A stretch of 10,207 bases of DNA, taken from contig LATQ01000351.1 of NCBI GenBank assembly GCA_001017865.1, forward strand, positions 1 through 10,207, read 5' to 3'. Below are positions 1-7,440 of the stretch, piece after piece (the first letter of the stretch is position 1; each line of letters begins with the position of its first letter). The notes below the pieces were generated by a model. The model saw only the letters and a list, made by a program, of their open reading frames with translations. It had not been told where the DNA came from and did not search any database. The position numbers and the translations under genes are program-made. This DNA is from Rhodococcus sp. IITR03. GTDB taxonomy: Bacteria; Actinomycetota; Actinomycetes; Mycobacteriales; Mycobacteriaceae.

Positions 1-721
1 GTGACCGCGCCTACGGGGGCGCCGCGCGGGCACCGCCGAGCTCAACGACGGGGCTGCCGAGGGACAGCGGGTCAACCGCAAGCGGGTGGCCCGCGTGATG
101 CGTGAGCACGGCCTGGCCGGCATCCGGCTGCGCCGCCGCGTCACGACGACGCTTCCGGAGCAGTCGGGCAGGAAGTTCCCGGACCTGCTCGAACGAGATT
201 TCACCGCCCCGGCCCCGAACCGTCGCTACGTCGGCGACATCACCTACTTGCCTATCGCCGACGGCACGAACCTCTACCTCGCCACCGTGATCGATGTGTG
301 CTCACGGAAACTGGCCGGGTGGGCGATCGCCGACCATATGCGCACCGAACTCGTCGAAGACGCTATGCGCGCTGCCTGGCGCGAACGCGGCTCGCTGCGC
401 GGGACCGTCTTCCACTCGGACCACGGGTCGGTCTACACCTCGAAGGCCTACGCCGCTCTCTGCGAGCAACTCGGGGTGACCCAATCGATGGGCGCGATCG
501 GCTCGAGCGCCGACAACGCGCTGGCCGAGTCGTTCAACGCGACCCTCAAACGCGAAATCCTTGCAGGTTACGCAACGTTCGGCGATCAGAGCACCGCCTA
601 CCGGGCCGTGTTCCGGTGGGCGAACCGCTACAACACCCGCCGGCGACATTCCGCGATCGGCAACATCAGCCCGAACACCTACGAGACCGCCGTGTCCCCT
701 AGGCTCGCGGAAGCTGCATAA
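1..721 (+). CDS. IS3-family transposase OrfB (partial, frameshifted near its visible start)
   Basis: This is an integrase-like transposase of the rve fold that cuts and joins the ends of the IS3 element. The intact frame opens at 86-721. Counting from the ATG at 86, the catalytic residues are D51 (in YVGDITYL), D112 (in FHSDHGSVYTS) and E148 (in ALAESFNATLKRE). This gives the D-35-E spacing typical of IS3. The true protein starts upstream of the window. At 3-30 a different frame reads DRAYGG, and from about 29 the frame of the main ORF reads GTAELNDGAAEG then RVNRKRVARVMREHGL. Both are normal IS3 OrfB sequence, so one base is missing (net) around 15-30. It converges on the truncated PPC-domain gene, whose stop codon lies inside this ORF on the other strand. 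Confidence 0.92.
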
Positions 722-742
722 AACGAACCGACATCGTGTCCA
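1..742 (+). mobile_element. IS3-family insertion sequence, right part
   Basis: This is the downstream part of an IS3-family element; the left end and OrfA lie outside the window. The right edge is inferred, not proven. The sequence ending TCGTGTCCA at 742 gives a terminus that reads TGGACACGATGTC inward, which fits the TG...CA ends usual in this family. Beyond it the minus-strand PPC-domain gene becomes recognisable again. The bases next to the edge (CGA or CGAT) could be one copy of a target duplication, but the other copy is not visible. A short palindrome, ATCGTG-TC-CACGAT (733-746), spans the junction. Confidence 0.8.
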
Positions 743-1268
743 CGATCATGGGGCAAGGCCCGAGATTGATTTCCGGGTCCGGCGTCACCGTCATCTCGAC
801 GTCGTCGGTGGCGTAGAGGTCCGCGCCGACGCCGGGACCGAGACGCACGGAGTCGGGAATCAGATGCCCGGCTCGCAGCACCCCGTCCGCGCCGACGAAG
901 ACGGCGTGACAGTGCGCGAACACCGCGCCGTCGCGGCGTCCGATGGTCACACCACCGCGGATGAACTGGGCCGGGGCCTGGCCAGCGAGTGGGGCGCTGA
1001 AGGTCGCCGCATGGGTGCCGGCAGTGCAAACCGAAGGAATGTAGTAGTCGAAGGCCTCAAGGACCCCGCCGCGCAATTCACCGTAGGCACTGGTGAATCC
1101 GCGGTCGAAGATCAACTCGCGCAACGCGGGAAGCAGCGCTGCGCCCGTGGGTAGTTGCGCGGAGATGTGATGCAGAGTCGTCGGGTGCGGGTCCACCCGG
1201 TGAGGTGTGGGCGGGCCGGGGTGTTCGATTCGCGGCACAGTCAGGTAAGAGGTGTCGGGGAGACTCAT
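699..1268 (-). pseudogene. PPC (DUF296)-domain protein, 3' end replaced by the IS3 element
   Basis: The ORF has 189 codons, of which only about the first 176 are native. From V176 onward (DTMSVRFMQLPRA) it reads backwards through the IS right end, so the C-terminus is foreign. Residues about 34-165 fit the PPC fold: an opening stretch near LPTGAALLPALREL, a central strand near RGGVTIGRRDG, and HCHAVFVGADGVLRAGHL. In the last, H119, H121 and H135 match the likely metal-binding histidines of prokaryotic PPC proteins. The family was first known as plant AT-hook DNA-binding partners; the bacterial role is poorly defined. The ATG at 1268 overlaps the TGA of the acyl-CoA synthetase by 4 bases (ATGA), so it is probably translationally coupled. 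Family assignment is fairly secure. Its role in the pathway is unknown, and whether the truncated form works cannot be told. Confidence 0.75.
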
Positions 1269-2882
1269 GAGGTGACCTCACCGGGCCAGAGTCCCAGCCG
1301 GACGAACTCGTTCCTGAGCAGTGCGTGGTGACCTTGCCGTACCCGGAGGTCGGTAGTGACGGAGCGAATTCGATCCGCTTGGGCACCTTGTACCGGACCA
1401 TGTGTGCTCGGCACCAAGTCGCCAGGTCGTCGGTGGTCAGGGTCGATCCCGGCCGCAGCACGCAGAGGCGTAACCGACCTCGCCCCAGGTGGGATCGGGG
1501 GCACCGACCACCCCGGCGGCCAGCACGTCCGGATGCTTGAGCAGTTTCTCCTCAACCTCGCGGGGGTCGATGTTGGAGCCGCCGGAGATGAACATGTCCG
1601 AGGCGCGGCCGGTGATGTATAGCAGCCCGGTCGCATCGAGGTAGCCGAGATCTCCGGTGCGGAACCAGCCGTTGCGGAAGGCTTTTCTGTTGCGTCGGGG
1701 TTGGCGAGGTACCCGGGGAAGACGGCGGGTCCGCAGACGCAGATCTCGCCGCGCTCGCCGGCGGGTAGTTCGCGCCCTTCGTCGTCCTGGATGCTGATTG
1801 TCATGCCGGTGCGCGCGTAACCGGCGGTGCCGATGCCACCCGGTTCGGGTGTGCAGCCGTGCATCTCGGGTGGCAGGACAGTGATGTTGCCGGTGACCTC
1901 ACACAGGCCGTAGTACTGGACAAGCACCTTGCCGAGGACATCGAGTGCCCTACGTTGATCACGTGAGGCCATCGGCGCTCCGGCGTAGATGACATAGCGC
2001 AGGGTGCTGGCATCGGGGTCGTGATTGTCAGCAGCTTGGACGAGCTTATTGAGAATGGTGGGGACGGTGAAGAGTGTCGAGACTGCATGGCGCTCGATCA
2101 GTTGCCACGCCTCCTCGCTGTCGAGGGTGTCGCTGCCCGGCAGCACGACCGCCGCCCCGCGGGCGATATGGGTCAGAGCGTGGACGCCCGCGCCATGTGA
2201 GAGGGGCGCAAGGACAAGGGTGGCGTCTCGGTCGGTGAGTTGGGGCATCAGTCGCACAGGTGGTTGGTGACCACGAACGCCATCTGGTCATGGGTGAGTA
2301 CTGCAGCTTTCGGGCGCCGCTGGTTCCGGAGGTAAAGAAGTACCACGCCGGTGTTCCGGCATACACCGGTACGTCGACGCTGGCGGCGTCGGTGCGGTGT
2401 TTGTCGATCAGTTCGGCGACGTGAGCACTGCCGAACTGGGCGGCGTCGCGGTCGTCGCCGATCGCCCAGGTCTCGTACCCGCTCAGGGCCTGCGCGTGGG
2501 CGGCGCAGGTGTCGTGGCAGATCACCAGGTCCGGGGCGACGAGATCGGCGAGCGGGACGACGTCGTCGGGTAGCAGTTTGCAGTTGGTGGGGACGATCAC
2601 CGCTCCGATCCGCCAGGTGGCGAGCAGGACGGTGAGCGAGTCCATGCAGTTGGGGGTGTGGAGTAGTACCACCGAGCCGGCGGACAATCCGTGCTCGCGC
2701 ATGGCGGTGGCCAGGGCTCTGACCCGCCCGTCGAGCTGTGCCCAGGTCCAGGTGTCCTCACCGCGGATGATGGCGGGCCGGTCCGGTAGCCGGGTTGCGG
2801 TCTGGGTGAGCAGAGTGGCGAGGTTGGTGGTGCGCTGCGGACCGACTTCGATTCTGTTTTCGTGCGTGTTCACGCTTGTCAC
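1265..2882 (-). CDS. AMP-forming acyl/aryl-CoA synthetase (five apparent frameshifts)
   Basis: This is an ANL-superfamily ligase that would activate a carboxylic acid to its CoA thioester through an acyl-adenylate. Joined across the breaks it gives about 540 residues, a normal length. The motifs run in order: P-loop YFFTSGTSGARK; QYYGLCEVTGN (A5); GERGEICVCGPAVFPGYL; YITGRASDMFISGGSNIDP (A8 hinge); and PKRIEFAPSLPTSGYGKVT, with the catalytic lysine in GYGK (A10). Frame changes occur near 2306, 2257, 1683, 1467 and 1326. At each, one inserted base restores the family sequence, for example AAG-GCT-GCA-GTA-CTC after the P-loop. The chosen start is GTG at 2882, which overlaps the thiolase TGA by 4 bases; GTG at 2885 is the alternative. 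The stop overlaps the PPC gene start. The substrate is unknown, and a medium-chain or aromatic acid is only a guess. It is either a real pseudogene or an intact gene with sequencing errors. Confidence 0.88.
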
Positions 2883-4046
2883 CACCGTTCCAGGACAGAG
2901 GCGTAGTTGGCGACGGCGGTGCCGCCCATGTTGAACACGCCGCCAAGATCAGCTGTGGGGAGTTGGAAGGTGCCGGCCTCGCCCGTGAGCTGCATGGCCG
3001 CAATGGCATGCATCGAAGCCCCGGTTGCGCCGATGGGATGTCCCTTGGCTTTCAGTCCGCCGGATCGATTGATAGGGAGTTTGCCGTCGGCAAGAGCCAG
3101 TCCCTCAGCGACCACTTCGTGGCCTCGGCCCCGTTCGGCCAGACCGAATACTTCATACTCGATCAGTTCGGCGATGGTGAAGCAGTCATGGGTCTCGATG
3201 AAGTCGAGGTCGAAAACCGAGGTGGCGGCTTGGTCGAGAGCGCGGTTCCAGGCTAGGCGGGCACCGGCGAACTCGAGCGGATCGCGGCGGGAGAGCGGTA
3301 GGAAGTCGTTGGCCTGGGCGCGTGCCCGAAATGCCACCCTCCGGGGCGCGGATCGGGCGCGGTCTGCACTGGTGATCACCAACGCTACCGCTCCGTCGGA
3401 GATCAACGAACAGTCCGTACGCCGTAGTGGTGCCGCGACGTAAGGGTTCTTGTCGGAAACCGTGCTACAGAACTCTATCGAAAGATCTTTCTGCAGTTGG
3501 GCATACGGATTGGTAACGCCGTTGTGGTGGTTTTTCGCAGCGATAGCTGCCATTGCTGCGCTCGGGTCTCCATATCGTTCGGCGTAAGCGCGGGCGATCC
3601 CTGCGAACACACCCGCGAATCCTCCGTTGACATCAGCCTCTTCGGGGCGGTAACAGCCGGACAGCAGAATCTCCCCGGCCCGCGTCGTGCCGACACCGGT
3701 CATCTTCTCGGCACCGATGACCAAGCCACCTCACCGCGCCCGGAGTCGATGAAGTCGCAGGCAGCGTAAATGGCCGCGCTGCCTGTAGCGCACGCGTTCT
3801 CCACCCGCATGGCGGGAGTGTGCTGGAACTCGGGCAGTGTCAGTGATACCAGAGACGCCGGAAAGTCCTGTTCAGAGAAGCCGTTGTTGTAGACGCCGAT
3901 GAAGATGCCGTCGATCTCCTCGGCAGGCACCTCGCATGCTTGAGCGCCTCGGGGACCACGGTCCCGATGAGCCCGGTGACATCGGGCTCCTCCAACTTGC
4001 CGAATTGGGTGTGTCCCCATCCGATGATGGATGTCCGTGAAGTCAT
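2879..4046 (-). CDS. SCP2/lipid-transfer-type thiolase (two apparent frameshifts)
   Basis: This is a thiolase-fold enzyme, annotated in relatives as acetyl-CoA acetyltransferase or non-specific lipid-transfer protein. It would cleave a beta-ketoacyl-CoA or catalyse related C-C chemistry. Reconstructed length is about 389 residues, as expected. The N-terminus MTSRTSIIGWGHTQFGKLEE is typical. The nucleophile is the cysteine of VENACATGSAA (codon 3792-3790, about residue 86). ETHDCFTIAEL and GGLKAKGHPIGATG supply the further active-site elements, and HDCFTIAEL is characteristic of the SCP2-like branch. Frames change near 3935 (KHA to EVPAEEIDG) and near 3725 (GEVA to VIGAEKMTG), each net minus one base. 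The ATG at 4046 overlaps the IclR stop by 4 bases, and the stop overlaps the synthetase start by 4. Many thiolases of this branch need a DUF35 OB-fold partner; none is visible here. Confidence 0.9.
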
Positions 4047-4924
4047 GATTTCTCCGATTCGAGCGGCGCCGCGGAGGCCGCGGTCGCGGGAATGTGGGGT
4101 AAAGCTGAGGAGTCACTGCGACGCAGGGTGGGTCCCAGGCGCGCGGCCTCCTCCTTGAGCAGGATCGCCAACCGCGATTGCCGTTCGGGTCCCATGCGGG
4201 AGCTGATGGCCGCGATGCTCAACGCGAGGGCGGGTTCGCCGTGCGCATCGAGGACTGCGATGCCGATCCCCCAGGATTCGGCGACGACCATGCCCTCGTT
4301 AACGGCGATGCCTCGCCTCCGGGTCACTGCGGCCTGTTCGAGCAATCGACTTGGGGTCAGGTCGGGATAACGCTGCGCGAGCTCTACGGCGTTGGCTGTC
4401 ACCACTTTCGAGGCCACTAGCGGCGGCAACGCCGCCAGTAACGCCATTCCGTGGGCGCCGACCCCGAGGGGGTGCCGGTCACCGGCCTGCAGGACGTGAC
4501 TGCGGATCGGCCACGTGCCCTCTTCTCGGTGCAGACATACCGAGTGCATTCCCCGCCGCACCGAGATAAATGCGGAGTCCTCCGAAATCTGTGCGAGCCG
4601 GATCACCGACGCCAGCGCCTGCTGCTGTAAGCCATGGCGGCGTTCGGCAACACTACCGACGGCATATGCCTCCGGGCCGAGCCGGTAACGACGATCCTCG
4701 GACTGCTCCAGATAACCGGTGTGTACCAACTCCGACAGCAAGCGATGAACAGTGGGTTTGCTGAGGCCGCTTTCTGATGCCAGCTCGGCCAACGACAGAC
4801 CGCCAGCTGGGTCCCATCCCGCCACCATCGACAGCAGATCGAGCGCGCGACGCACGCTCTGCGAACCAGGTAAGGCATCGCGACCGGCCCGGACCGAGAC
4901 AGGTTCCACGGAATCGTTCCGCAT
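4043..4924 (-). CDS. IclR-family transcriptional regulator
   Basis: This is an intact 293-residue regulator and the only long operon gene here without a frameshift. The N-terminal winged helix-turn-helix covers about residues 20-83, with the helices at LSLAELASESGLSKPTVHRL and a wing at YLEQSEDRRYRLG. The effector-binding domain follows at about 95-270, including HVLQAGDRHPLGVGAHG and a late region with GMVVAESWGIGIAVLD. The ATG at 4924 is preceded by GGAGG (4933-4937) with an 8-base gap. The gene is first in the operon, so it is co-transcribed with and coupled to the thiolase (ATGA overlap). This position, and the divergent transporter, suggest it controls both transcripts in response to the pathway substrate. 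One copy of the TTCCGCATTRTGGA box overlaps its own start codon, consistent with autoregulation. The ligand is unknown. Confidence 0.93.
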   Translation of the reverse strand: MRNDSVEPVSVRAGRDALPGSQSVRRALDLLSMVAGWDPAGGLSLAELASESGLSKPTVHRLLSELVHTGYLEQSEDRRYRLGPEAYAVGSVAERRHGLQQQALASVIRLAQISEDSAFISVRRGMHSVCLHREEGTWPIRSHVLQAGDRHPLGVGAHGMALLAALPPLVASKVVTANAVELAQRYPDLTPSRLLEQAAVTRRRGIAVNEGMVVAESWGIGIAVLDAHGEPALALSIAAISSRMGPERQSRLAILLKEEAARLGPTLRRSDSSALPHIPATAASAAPLESEKS

Positions 4925-4930
4925 TATGGA
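4917..4930. promoter_or_regulatory. Repeated box TTCCGCATTATGGA, copy at the IclR start codon
   Basis: This 14-mer covers the IclR ATG. It recurs with one change at 5027-5040. Its ends are roughly symmetric (TCC...GGA), as in dimer-binding sites. It could be an IclR operator for autoregulation. The alternative is a chance repeat. Confidence 0.4.
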
Positions 4931-4932
4931 TT

Positions 4933-4937
4933 CCTCC
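4933..4937 (-). promoter_or_regulatory. Ribosome binding site of the IclR gene
   Basis: GGAGG on the minus strand lies 8 bases before the ATG at 4924 and supports that start over later in-frame candidates. Confidence 0.75.
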
Positions 4938-4993
4938 GAAATGAACCTGAATGCGAGGTCAACGCGAAAACCGTGCGATAAAGCATGTCGTCT

Positions 4994-5023
4994 AACCTAG
5001 AACTTGACTGTTGTTGCAGTCAA
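4994..5023 (-). promoter_or_regulatory. Candidate promoter of the IclR-thiolase-ligase operon
   Basis: Reading the minus strand, TTGACT (5023-5018) is a near-consensus -35 box. It is followed after 18 bases by TAGGTT (4999-4994), an acceptable actinobacterial -10 (TAnnnT). Transcription would start about 65 bases before the IclR ATG. The -35 box is part of the inverted repeat at 5003-5024, so a protein bound there would cover the promoter. This is a prediction from sequence only. Confidence 0.5.
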
Positions 5024-5024
5024 G
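5003..5024. promoter_or_regulatory. Perfect 8-bp inverted repeat, candidate operator
   Basis: CTTGACTG (5003-5010) and CAGTCAAG (5017-5024) are exact inverted copies separated by TTGTTG. The site lies midway between the divergent IclR and transporter genes and covers the predicted -35 box of the IclR operon. It is a good candidate for binding a dimeric regulator, most simply the IclR protein itself. The binding protein is inferred. Confidence 0.55.
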
Positions 5025-5026
5025 CA

Positions 5027-5040
5027 TTCCGCATTGTGGA
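5027..5040. promoter_or_regulatory. Repeated box TTCCGCATTGTGGA, intergenic copy
   Basis: This is the second copy of the 14-mer at 4917-4930, with 13 of 14 bases identical and in the same orientation. It is 110 bp away and starts 3 bases after the inverted repeat at 5003-5024. A pair of matching sites flanking the operon promoter would suit looping or cooperative repression. That reading is inference. Confidence 0.4.
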
Positions 5041-5108
5041 CCGATTTCCAGGCGTTTTGGTAACGCGCTTGACGCCGTGCACCCTGAAGCTCACAGTTCA
5101 CCTCATCC

Positions 5109-5124
5109 CGTGATCCACATCACG
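5109..5124. promoter_or_regulatory. CRP/GlxR-like palindrome upstream of the transporter
   Basis: CGTGATCCACATCACG has perfect 6-base arms (CGTGAT and ATCACG) around CCAC. It matches the GTGA-N6-TCAC half-site pattern of CRP-family regulators, which control carbon use in actinomycetes. It sits 75 bp before the transporter ATG. This suggests general carbon control on top of specific IclR control. No clear -10/-35 pair for the transporter was found; TTGACG at 5069-5074 with a weak -10 near 5092 is the best guess. Confidence 0.5.
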
Positions 5125-5188
5125 ATGATGGGCCCTCCCGAAGGCGGGCCACGCCCAACCCCGACGCTTCCCGACCCTGGACAAAGAC

Positions 5189-5193
5189 AGGAG
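5189..5193 (+). promoter_or_regulatory. Ribosome binding site of the MFS transporter
   Basis: AGGAG lies 5 bases before the ATG at 5199 and fixes this start. The later ATG codons at the head of the second frame are internal. Confidence 0.7.
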
Positions 5194-5198
5194 CTGCG

Positions 5199-6508
5199 AT
5201 GACCCCGACGTCCGCGGCCGAACGCCCACCCCGCATCGACCTTCGCCAGGCACGGTGGACACGAATCGGAATCCCGCTCTTCGTGACCTACTTCATCTGC
5301 TTCATGGACCGAACCAACATCAGTGTTGCCTCCCCTCATTTGGCCGACGAACTGCAATTGAGCGCCGCTGCGATCGGCGTGGTGTTCTCGGCGTTCTTCT
5401 GGGGCTACGTCCTCAGCGGCATCCCCGCCGGCGCTTGGGCAAGCAAGGGGCACGCCAAGAACACCATCGTGCTCTGCATGCTGATCATCGGACTGTCCGC
5501 AACCGTGACCGGCCTGGTCCACAACTTGCCGGTCCTGTTGGCGGCGCGCATCGTCCTCGGCCTCGCCGAAGGTGCCATCTTCCCCGCCTTCGCCGTAATG
5601 TTTATCAGCTGGTTCCCCTCACGCGAACGCGGCCTCGCCGTCGCCCTGACGATGTATACCGTGCCGCTGTCGTCGGCCGTGATGGCACCGCTGTCCGGAT
5701 GCTGATCGCCGCTACCAACTGGCGGGCCATGTTCGTCATCCAAGCTATCCCCGCCTTCCTGGTCGCGATCTGGCTGCACTTTTCCGCTGCGGAGAAGCCA
5801 GAGGAGCACCCCCGTCTCAGCTCCGAGGAACGCGACTACATCGTCACCAACCGCACCGTGGAGACCGCCGACGAATCCACCCTGCTGCAAGCATTCATGA
5901 AGCCAGTGGTGTGGTTCCTCGGACTGATCTACTTCCTCTGGGCCATGGGCATCTATGCATTGACCCTGTGGCTGCCCACCGTCATCGGTGACCTCACCGG
6001 CATGGGATCATCGATGGTCGGAATGCTGACCGCGATTCCGTTCCTCGTCGCCACCGGCGCGATGTATCTGGTCACCAAACGCGCCGTTGCGAGCGGCCGA
6101 TCACTCGGATCGTTCATCGCCCTTCCCGTCGCAATCGGCGGCACCGCCATGATCATTCAGCACTTCGTCCACCTCGGCTCAGTCTTCAGCTTCATCATGC
6201 TCGTGATCGCTGCCGGATCCATCTACGCTGCCCTTGCGCTTTGGTGGACGTGGGTCATGCAAATCGTCCCCCGCAATCAAGCAGGAGCATCCGTCGGGTT
6301 CGTCAACCTCTGCGGTAACTTCGGAGGACTCGTCGGTCCCATCGTGATCGGGCTCGTGGCCACTGCTGGTAACACCGGATCGGGATTCTGGATTTTGGGC
6401 GTTGGCGTTGTTTGCGCCGGCGCTGTGGTGATGACTCTCGATGGTCGCCGCAAAGCACATCAGGCTCACATCTCCCAAGAACCTGCACCGGTGACTACCG
6501 GTCACTGA
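5199..6508 (+). CDS. MFS transporter, anion:cation symporter type (one apparent frameshift)
   Basis: This is an inner-membrane importer of the major facilitator superfamily, probably driving uptake of an organic anion with H+ or Na+. Joined, it has about 436 residues and enough hydrophobic stretches for the usual 12 helices. The signature FMDRTNISVA in the first helix region (D37, R38, N40) is typical of the ACS subfamily, which includes tartrate, phthalate and hydroxyphenylacetate permeases. The loop after helix 2 reads GAWASKGHAKN, in place of the usual acidic/arginine-rich G-x-x-x-D-R motif. The frame breaks at 5700-5702: PLSG then a TGC-TGA stop. Adding one G gives PLSGWLIAATNWRAMF and restores the family sequence. 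The start at 5199 is supported by AGGAG at 5189-5193. Because it is divergent from the catabolic operon, it most likely imports that pathway's substrate. Confidence 0.9.
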
Positions 6509-6590
6509 TTCGCCCGCTGTATCGGTCGGAACAGCCAGCACCCTCACGGCCCCGTCGCCGAAGCGACAGGAGGAAGAACCACATCGCACT

Positions 6591-6621
6591 CGTCCCCGAT
6601 GCCGAGCCAGCATCGGGGACG
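6591..6621 (+). terminator. Strong hairpin after the transporter
   Basis: The arms CGTCCCCGATGC (6591-6602) and GCATCGGGGACG (6610-6621) pair perfectly over 12 bp around a 7-base loop, CGAGCCA. The hairpin lies about 80 bases after the transporter stop. No T-run follows (TAATTACAC), which is common for terminators of high-GC actinomycetes. The next 180 bases, up to the orphan gene, show no feature I can support. Confidence 0.65.
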
Positions 6622-6793
6622 TAATTACACACAACTCAGGGATACACGTTCCCATCGCGGAGCGCGTCGTGCTAATCGAGAAGATGACCGCCCGTTGGAC
6701 TCAGGTCCCACCCCACCCGGGCTCACGCAGCTGTCCGAGCTCGGTGGTTGTCCGGTGACACCGAAGAACTACGCACCACGAAAGAAGGATCGC

Positions 6794-6799
6794 GGAAGG
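6794..6799 (+). promoter_or_regulatory. Ribosome binding site of the broken orphan gene
   Basis: GGAAGG followed by GACAC leads to ATGATG at 6805-6810. The spacing favours the second ATG at 6808. A preserved start signal suggests the gene was once functional. Confidence 0.5.
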
Positions 6800-6807
6800 G
6801 ACACATG

Positions 6808-7237
6808 ATGAGCCTCTACACCGTCAGTTAGTTATCTCGGTCGGGATCAGTGGCTCGCCTACGAGGCTACGCGGACTGCCCGGATCTATGCCTATGTCCC
6901 GAACCTGGGCCGGTTCGTGCTGCACCGCCAGCTCGGCCAGGACTTCTACTGGACAACTAACTCGACTGGAGCCGGTCGATGCCGCGACCGGCCGCGGCAT
7001 TATTGAGGCTGCCAGCTCGGCACGCTCGACGGCCGCCGGCAACGCGATCTGTTGAACGAGTTGACTGCCGAACCCGATCACCGCACCGTCGACGACGTGT
7101 TCGGTGCCCAGCCTGTGCCTGAGTGGACACCGACGGCCCAGGATTTCGCGGCGGCGAAGGTCAGTGCTCTGACCCGAACCGCGCCGGCAAAATGGGTAAT
7201 CTACAGGTTCTGGTCCACTTTCCGTGACGGCTTCTGA
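6808..7237 (+). pseudogene. Broken orphan gene of about 142 codons, function unknown
   Basis: I do not recognise this protein. Frame-by-frame reading recovers one consistent product. It starts MSLYTVS, continues YLGRDQWLAYEATRTARI, then YAYVPNLGRFVLHRQLGQ with DFYWTTNST, then LEPVDAATGRGIIEAA, then LDGRRQRDLLNELTAEP, with the stop at 7235-7237. The first break is a 4-base tandem duplication: AGTTAGTT at 6827-6834 creates a TAG after MSLYTVS, and removing one AGTT restores SYLGRD. The second break (near 6964, two bases short or one extra) leads into LEPVD. The third (near 7031) is one base short. The last exonic stretch (7052-7237) is the longest open part. Aromatic and basic residues are frequent, and no membrane segment is visible. 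Short conserved-looking proteins like this are common on actinomycete plasmids, but that is context, not proof. Confidence 0.55.
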
Positions 7238-7242
7238 GTGTG

Positions 7243-7366
7243 TCAATGACTGGGCAGGATTCGTTTGCGGAGCAGGTCGAAGCCGGCACGTCCATACATC
7301 TGCCGCTTAAGCATCTTGACGCGATTGACGTGGCCTTCGACGGCGCCGGAGCTGCCCGCACCGCAT
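7243..7366 (-). pseudogene. C-terminal remnant of an ISL3-family transposase
   Basis: Minus-strand reading gives SSGAVEGHVNRVKMLKRQMY then GRAGFDLLRKRILPSH and a TGA at 7245-7243. This is the characteristic end of ISL3-family transposases (S-G-x-V-E-G-x-V-N-R-x-K-x-x-K-R-x-M-Y-G-R-A). Only about 40 codons remain; the catalytic domain is gone. Its stop lies 5 bases from the stop of the orphan gene on the other strand. No matching terminal repeat was found, so the element is dead. Confidence 0.8.
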
Positions 7367-7373
7367 AAAAGGC

Positions 7374-7390
7374 GTGTCCGGTCAGGACAC
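7374..7390. repeat. Short inverted repeat GTGTCC-GGTCA-GGACAC
   Basis: Perfect 6-base arms flank a 5-base loop in the gap between the ISL3 and IS5 remnants. It could be a leftover of an element end or a small hairpin. No function can be assigned. Confidence 0.35.
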
Positions 7391-7440
7391 AGTCGAAGCG
7401 GTTCGGTCAGAACAGGTTCTACCGATTACTTGGCCGACCG

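Noticed and set aside
561..1154. 197-codon + strand frame across the IS edge
   Set aside because: It overlaps two supported genes (IS3 OrfB and the PPC gene) in another frame, has no family features and no ribosome site.
1265..4046. Programmed ribosomal frameshifting in the synthetase and thiolase
   Set aside because: Seven shifts in two metabolic genes, without slippery heptamers or consistent downstream structures, are not plausible as recoding.
5255..5700. Head of the long + frame 5255-6508 as a separate protein start
   Set aside because: Before 5700 this frame is arginine/histidine-rich and does not look like a membrane protein. The real transporter uses the frame starting at 5199 until the break at 5701.
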